From: Spodoptera frugiperda
Taxonomy: Eukaryota; Arthropoda; Insecta; Lepidoptera; Noctuidae
Assembly (NCBI RefSeq): GCF_023101765.2
Contig: NC_064212.1
Coordinates: forward strand, 4,154,001-4,218,000
Length of the DNA: 64,000 bases
Reading direction: 5' to 3'
The number at the start of each line of letters is the position of its first letter. The stretch's first letter is position 1. Under the pieces are notes generated by a model, which ran no database searches, was not told the DNA's origin, and saw nothing but the letters and a program-made list of their open reading frames with translations. This document shows positions 60,860-64,000 of this stretch, one piece after another. The translations under genes and the position numbers were made by a program.

Positions 60860-63189
60860 AGTAATACTATTTGGATTAAGCGTTAACTTAAACACCTTTA
60901 TAGTACCTATCTTTATTCTTTTTCGTATCTAAAATTAAGAGTGGAAACTACGAGTAGCAACAGAACTCCCAATAAAACAAGTAACGCGGCGAGTGCCCAA
61001 TATACATGTCTTTTCCTTTTCTTTTTGTCTTAAATTCAATTCGCTTTTTGCTTTCACTCGTTATGCAAACATTCTTTTACAACATCTCAAGTTTTAGACC
61101 ATCACTCGGTTAGTTAGTGACTGTTTTCTGCTTCTTTTACCAGTCTAGGAATTTCATTCCCTTATGGTCAGTGCACATTGATGGCATGATAGGTTAGAAG
61201 ATTTTATCTGATCAATAGATAATTAACTTTCTTAAAATACCTAAAACGATTCAACGCTTCAATTATATGGGAACTTGTAGACAGTCAAGTTAAAGTTAAA
61301 TTTAGACCAAATAACCAGGGAAACACTTTTGAACGTCAAAGCTAATTTAATTATATTAAAAATGTCTGGTTGTTGGTCAGGCCTCCAGTGAAGCTATTTG
61401 ATCTAAGACTTCCTAATTTCCCATATCAATACATCATCCTTTAGTTGTTCCAATTTTTACATCATTACCGTACCAATATACCATACCAGAATCACGAATG
61501 AGACAACAGAACTGTCTCAAGTGACGACAGTGTTATCTCTTTTGACGTTATAACTAATTTTTGTGGATTGTTTAAAGCCACACTCTAAATCAAGCAATGT
61601 TAAAATTGTGGACATTATATATCAAATAATCTCACCAAGACTGAATCACTCATTCCTTCATATAATATATAGATAACTAACAAAACAATGTCCTAACTAT
61701 TAACACGCTTAACGAGTTGATTTACAGCGTTGATCCTTTGAAACTAAAGATTCCTAAGTAAATGTAGTTAATAAGAAATTATGAAATACAATAGCATTAT
61801 GTTCCTTATAGGTGAGGCTAGCACGTGCCGTCACATAAATCTGTTGCTATCAAATACTCTTCGCAGTTTATTTCAAAGAAAAATGATACAAAGTTTAGTC
61901 CTTTCGGTTCTTGAGGTGCAGTATATTGTTGGTCATGTAATAGGCATAAGCATTTGGCTTGAGCTTGAAGTCCTAGTCGATCATTTGGCTGGAATAGGGT
62001 GGATGACTAATTTTTATTTTAATGTCCGTCTTGTAGATTGATTTAAAATATTAGACCCGTATTTTATATTTTTTACGGAAACAAATACTTTTACAGATAT
62101 TTTGATTTGAAATATCACGTGACGTCAGTTCTAGGTACGTTTTATACGTAGAAATGACGTATTTACTCCTAAACTTTGATTCGATTTATCTAAGCATTGT
62201 TATCTTATGTGTCTAATATTTTTTCGTTACCTAACTCTCGGACTTAAAAGATTTTAAATTTTCATACCCCGTCATCATCCCTATTACAGATTACAATTGT
62301 CATCACCATCAATTCAATCGTGGAACCTAGATTAACTAGAAACTAGAAAACTAGACTTGTAACATAAATGGTGAAAAGTGGGTGTACATTGTATAGGAGC
62401 ATTACGTGCACCTCTACCTGCACCTTCAGGAATAAAAGGCGTTGACGTTGACGTTGACATAGCTTAAACAAAATCATGACATTCCTAAAACAAGGGCAGA
62501 ACTCACGTCACTGAATGGACGACTAATGAGTCAGTCACCACAAACAAAAACTATAAGGACACCTCGAATCAATGAGCTAGAAATTAAAATATAATTACTG
62601 GAAAAAGAATTGGATTAGTATTAGATTGAAATAAGATTAACTGACAAAAAGTTCCTATGGATCTTTTAGTTCTTAGATGTACCTGTGAAGGGGTAATATG
62701 TATAGATTTAGAGAATGAAGTATAATCTCATAGTCTAATTTAACTTCCCTAAAATCTTGTATAAAAAAATAGCTGACGTGCAGCTGACAGTAAAGGTGTG
62801 TATCTGTATATGGAATAGAGAAATTATTCCACCTTTTAATAAATAAGCGAGCAGAGTCACGGGACCAGCTGTAGTCACCATAAAACCGCGGCGACCGCTG
62901 ACTGTGAAAGTTCACACCACAATTTAGGTTTTTAACACTAAGCTGCCACTGCGTCGGTACTCATTAAGACATACACCTCGGTCGACGCGTCGCTAATCAT
63001 TTTATTGTCTTCACGAATTATTGGAAATAGTTGAGCCATCATATAAATATACACTTAGTGGATACCCACTAAGTATTTTTAATGAGGCATAGCAACTTTA
63101 TTAAATAAAATTTTATATCCAGTCTTGTTAATAACCTGTTAAATTGCTGTGTAATAACTGTTCGAAGTTCATAAATATCAAAAATTTAT
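60860..63189. other. Non-coding DNA
   Basis: AT-rich, with the S1 3' fragment; an 86-codon frame at 61781-62041 shows no domain. Confidence 0.45.
62355..62458 (+). repeat. SINE family S1, 3' fragment
   Basis: Contains the 3' modules GTGAAAAGTGGGTGTACATT, ATTACGTGCACCTCTACCTG and GGAATAAAAGGCG, ending in three copies of GTTGAC (62441-62458). The head is missing, as in a 5'-truncated copy. Confidence 0.55.
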
Positions 63190-63510
63190 GTAAGAGCTTC
63201 TAGAAAATGGAAGTTTCATTTCAATTTCTCCGCGCCACAATGGGAGCCCACGTGTAAAGTTATCAAGTGAACTTATCATTTTATCATCAAACCAAACATT
63301 TCATCACGAGACAATTTTCCATCTCGTACACTCAGTTAAAAAAACGACCTCCATTTCGAATGTCATTTGCACGGCGTGCCGTTGAAAAAGCAATTATTTC
63401 AATATCTCGGTGCCGGCACCCACGCCAGCAAAAAGTGGTTGGAGCACGCGCGCCACTGTGACCGAACGAACGCAAGAAAGTTTGGAGGAGCCCCGAAGGA
63501 CAACGACGTG
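63190..63510. promoter_or_regulatory. CpG-rich patch near the window end
   Basis: G+C- and CpG-rich blocks (CTCGGTGCCGGCACCCACG, GGAGCACGCGCGCCACTG) with a CCCACGTG E-box at 63248. It could be an enhancer or the edge of a neighbouring transcription unit; an open frame ending at 63461 has no recognisable domain. Confidence 0.25.
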
Positions 63511-63893
63511 GAGTCGATCAACTACGCTTTATATCTATAATAATAGCGATTTTAAAAAAAAATATCTTTGTTTGTTTATTTAAATTAGACTTATTAAAAA
63601 AACTCATTTACAAAACTTGCGGCAACGCATTTGTGACTGCTCTGGTGTTGCAGGTGTCTATGGAGGCTTTGGTTACTTACCAAGTTATACAGATTAGGTA
63701 AGTATGTGCTCACGTGTCGTATGCATGTATACTCTATAAAAAAATCTTTTACCATCAGAACAGAAGATGCGTTTTTTTCCAATGATCCTACGAGATCGTA
63801 GGAATCATGAAAAATCTAAATCCCATACAACCGAAACCAGAGATAGAAATATGTATGTAACACCTAATATGTCGGTACTACAACATAGTAGTT

Positions 63894-63920
63894 CATACAT
63901 ACATACATACTTACTTACTA
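63894..63920 (+). repeat. Compound tetranucleotide microsatellite
   Basis: CATA repeated four times followed by imperfect CTTA repeats. Confidence 0.8.
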
Positions 63921-64000
63921 TTATATTATAGAATGTAAGGTTTTATAGCGTTTGGTATTGGCGTTGCTAATCGCGCCCTCCGTCTGTCTTTCGAGGAATG

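Noticed and set aside
61781..62041. ATG frame of 86 codons
   Set aside because: No domain, AT-rich composition and no transcriptional signals; chance or relic sequence.
1..64000. Search for a CRISPR array, operon, intact transposase or reverse transcriptase, rRNA or conserved microRNA
   Set aside because: No regular spacer array, no long transposon frame and no recognised RNA gene could be seen by eye. A covariance-model and miRNA search would be needed to exclude small RNAs.

Overview
This is a eukaryotic window, about two-thirds A+T. It reads as moth or butterfly (Lepidoptera) DNA, probably from a noctuid-like moth. That call rests on the dispersed repeats: several tRNA-headed SINE-like families and short Helitrons with the wording I associate with lepidopteran genomes. 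It is a recollection-based inference, not a database result.

Only one protein-coding gene can be supported: a SoxB1-type transcription factor of the SoxNeuro class at 45423-46520 (+). The reading frame is a single uninterrupted 365-residue protein with a complete SOX HMG box. A CpG-rich promoter and leader lie just upstream (about 45040-45422), with a POU octamer, a start-stop mini-uORF and a longer uORF that overlaps the first start codon. The 3' UTR runs to about 47215 and carries two perfect Pumilio-type motifs and an AATAAA signal.

The rest is a large non-coding domain: about 45 kb upstream and 16.8 kb downstream without another convincing coding exon. This is the usual setting of a developmental regulator with distributed enhancers. 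Compact CpG-rich islands stand out from the AT-rich background at about 1.7-2.4, 7.6-7.8, 13.97-14.75, 20.85-20.94, 25.6-25.75, 33.0-33.9, 34.6-35.1, 39.95-40.15 and 63.2-63.5 kb. They are candidate promoters, 5' non-coding exons or enhancers. The most specific motifs are an overlapping double DRE palindrome (14073-14088), a cluster of five GCCAT (Pho/YY1-type) sites with an E2F site (14532-14672), a compound YY1-ETS-CRE site (25666-25698), paired inverted CCAAT boxes (20894-20936) and several CTCF-like sites (134, 4468, 24894, 40885, 40982).

Repeats: two Helitrons with TC...CTAG ends (22224-23082 minus; 36216-36402 plus), at least four SINE-like families, two short dispersed families, a foldback MITE (59045-59190) and a 32-bp perfect palindrome (20490-20521). 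No intact autonomous transposon, CRISPR array, rRNA or functional tRNA gene was seen. I found no new multi-gene system. The points most worth following are the SoxNeuro leader and 3' UTR control elements and the regulatory islands around the gene.
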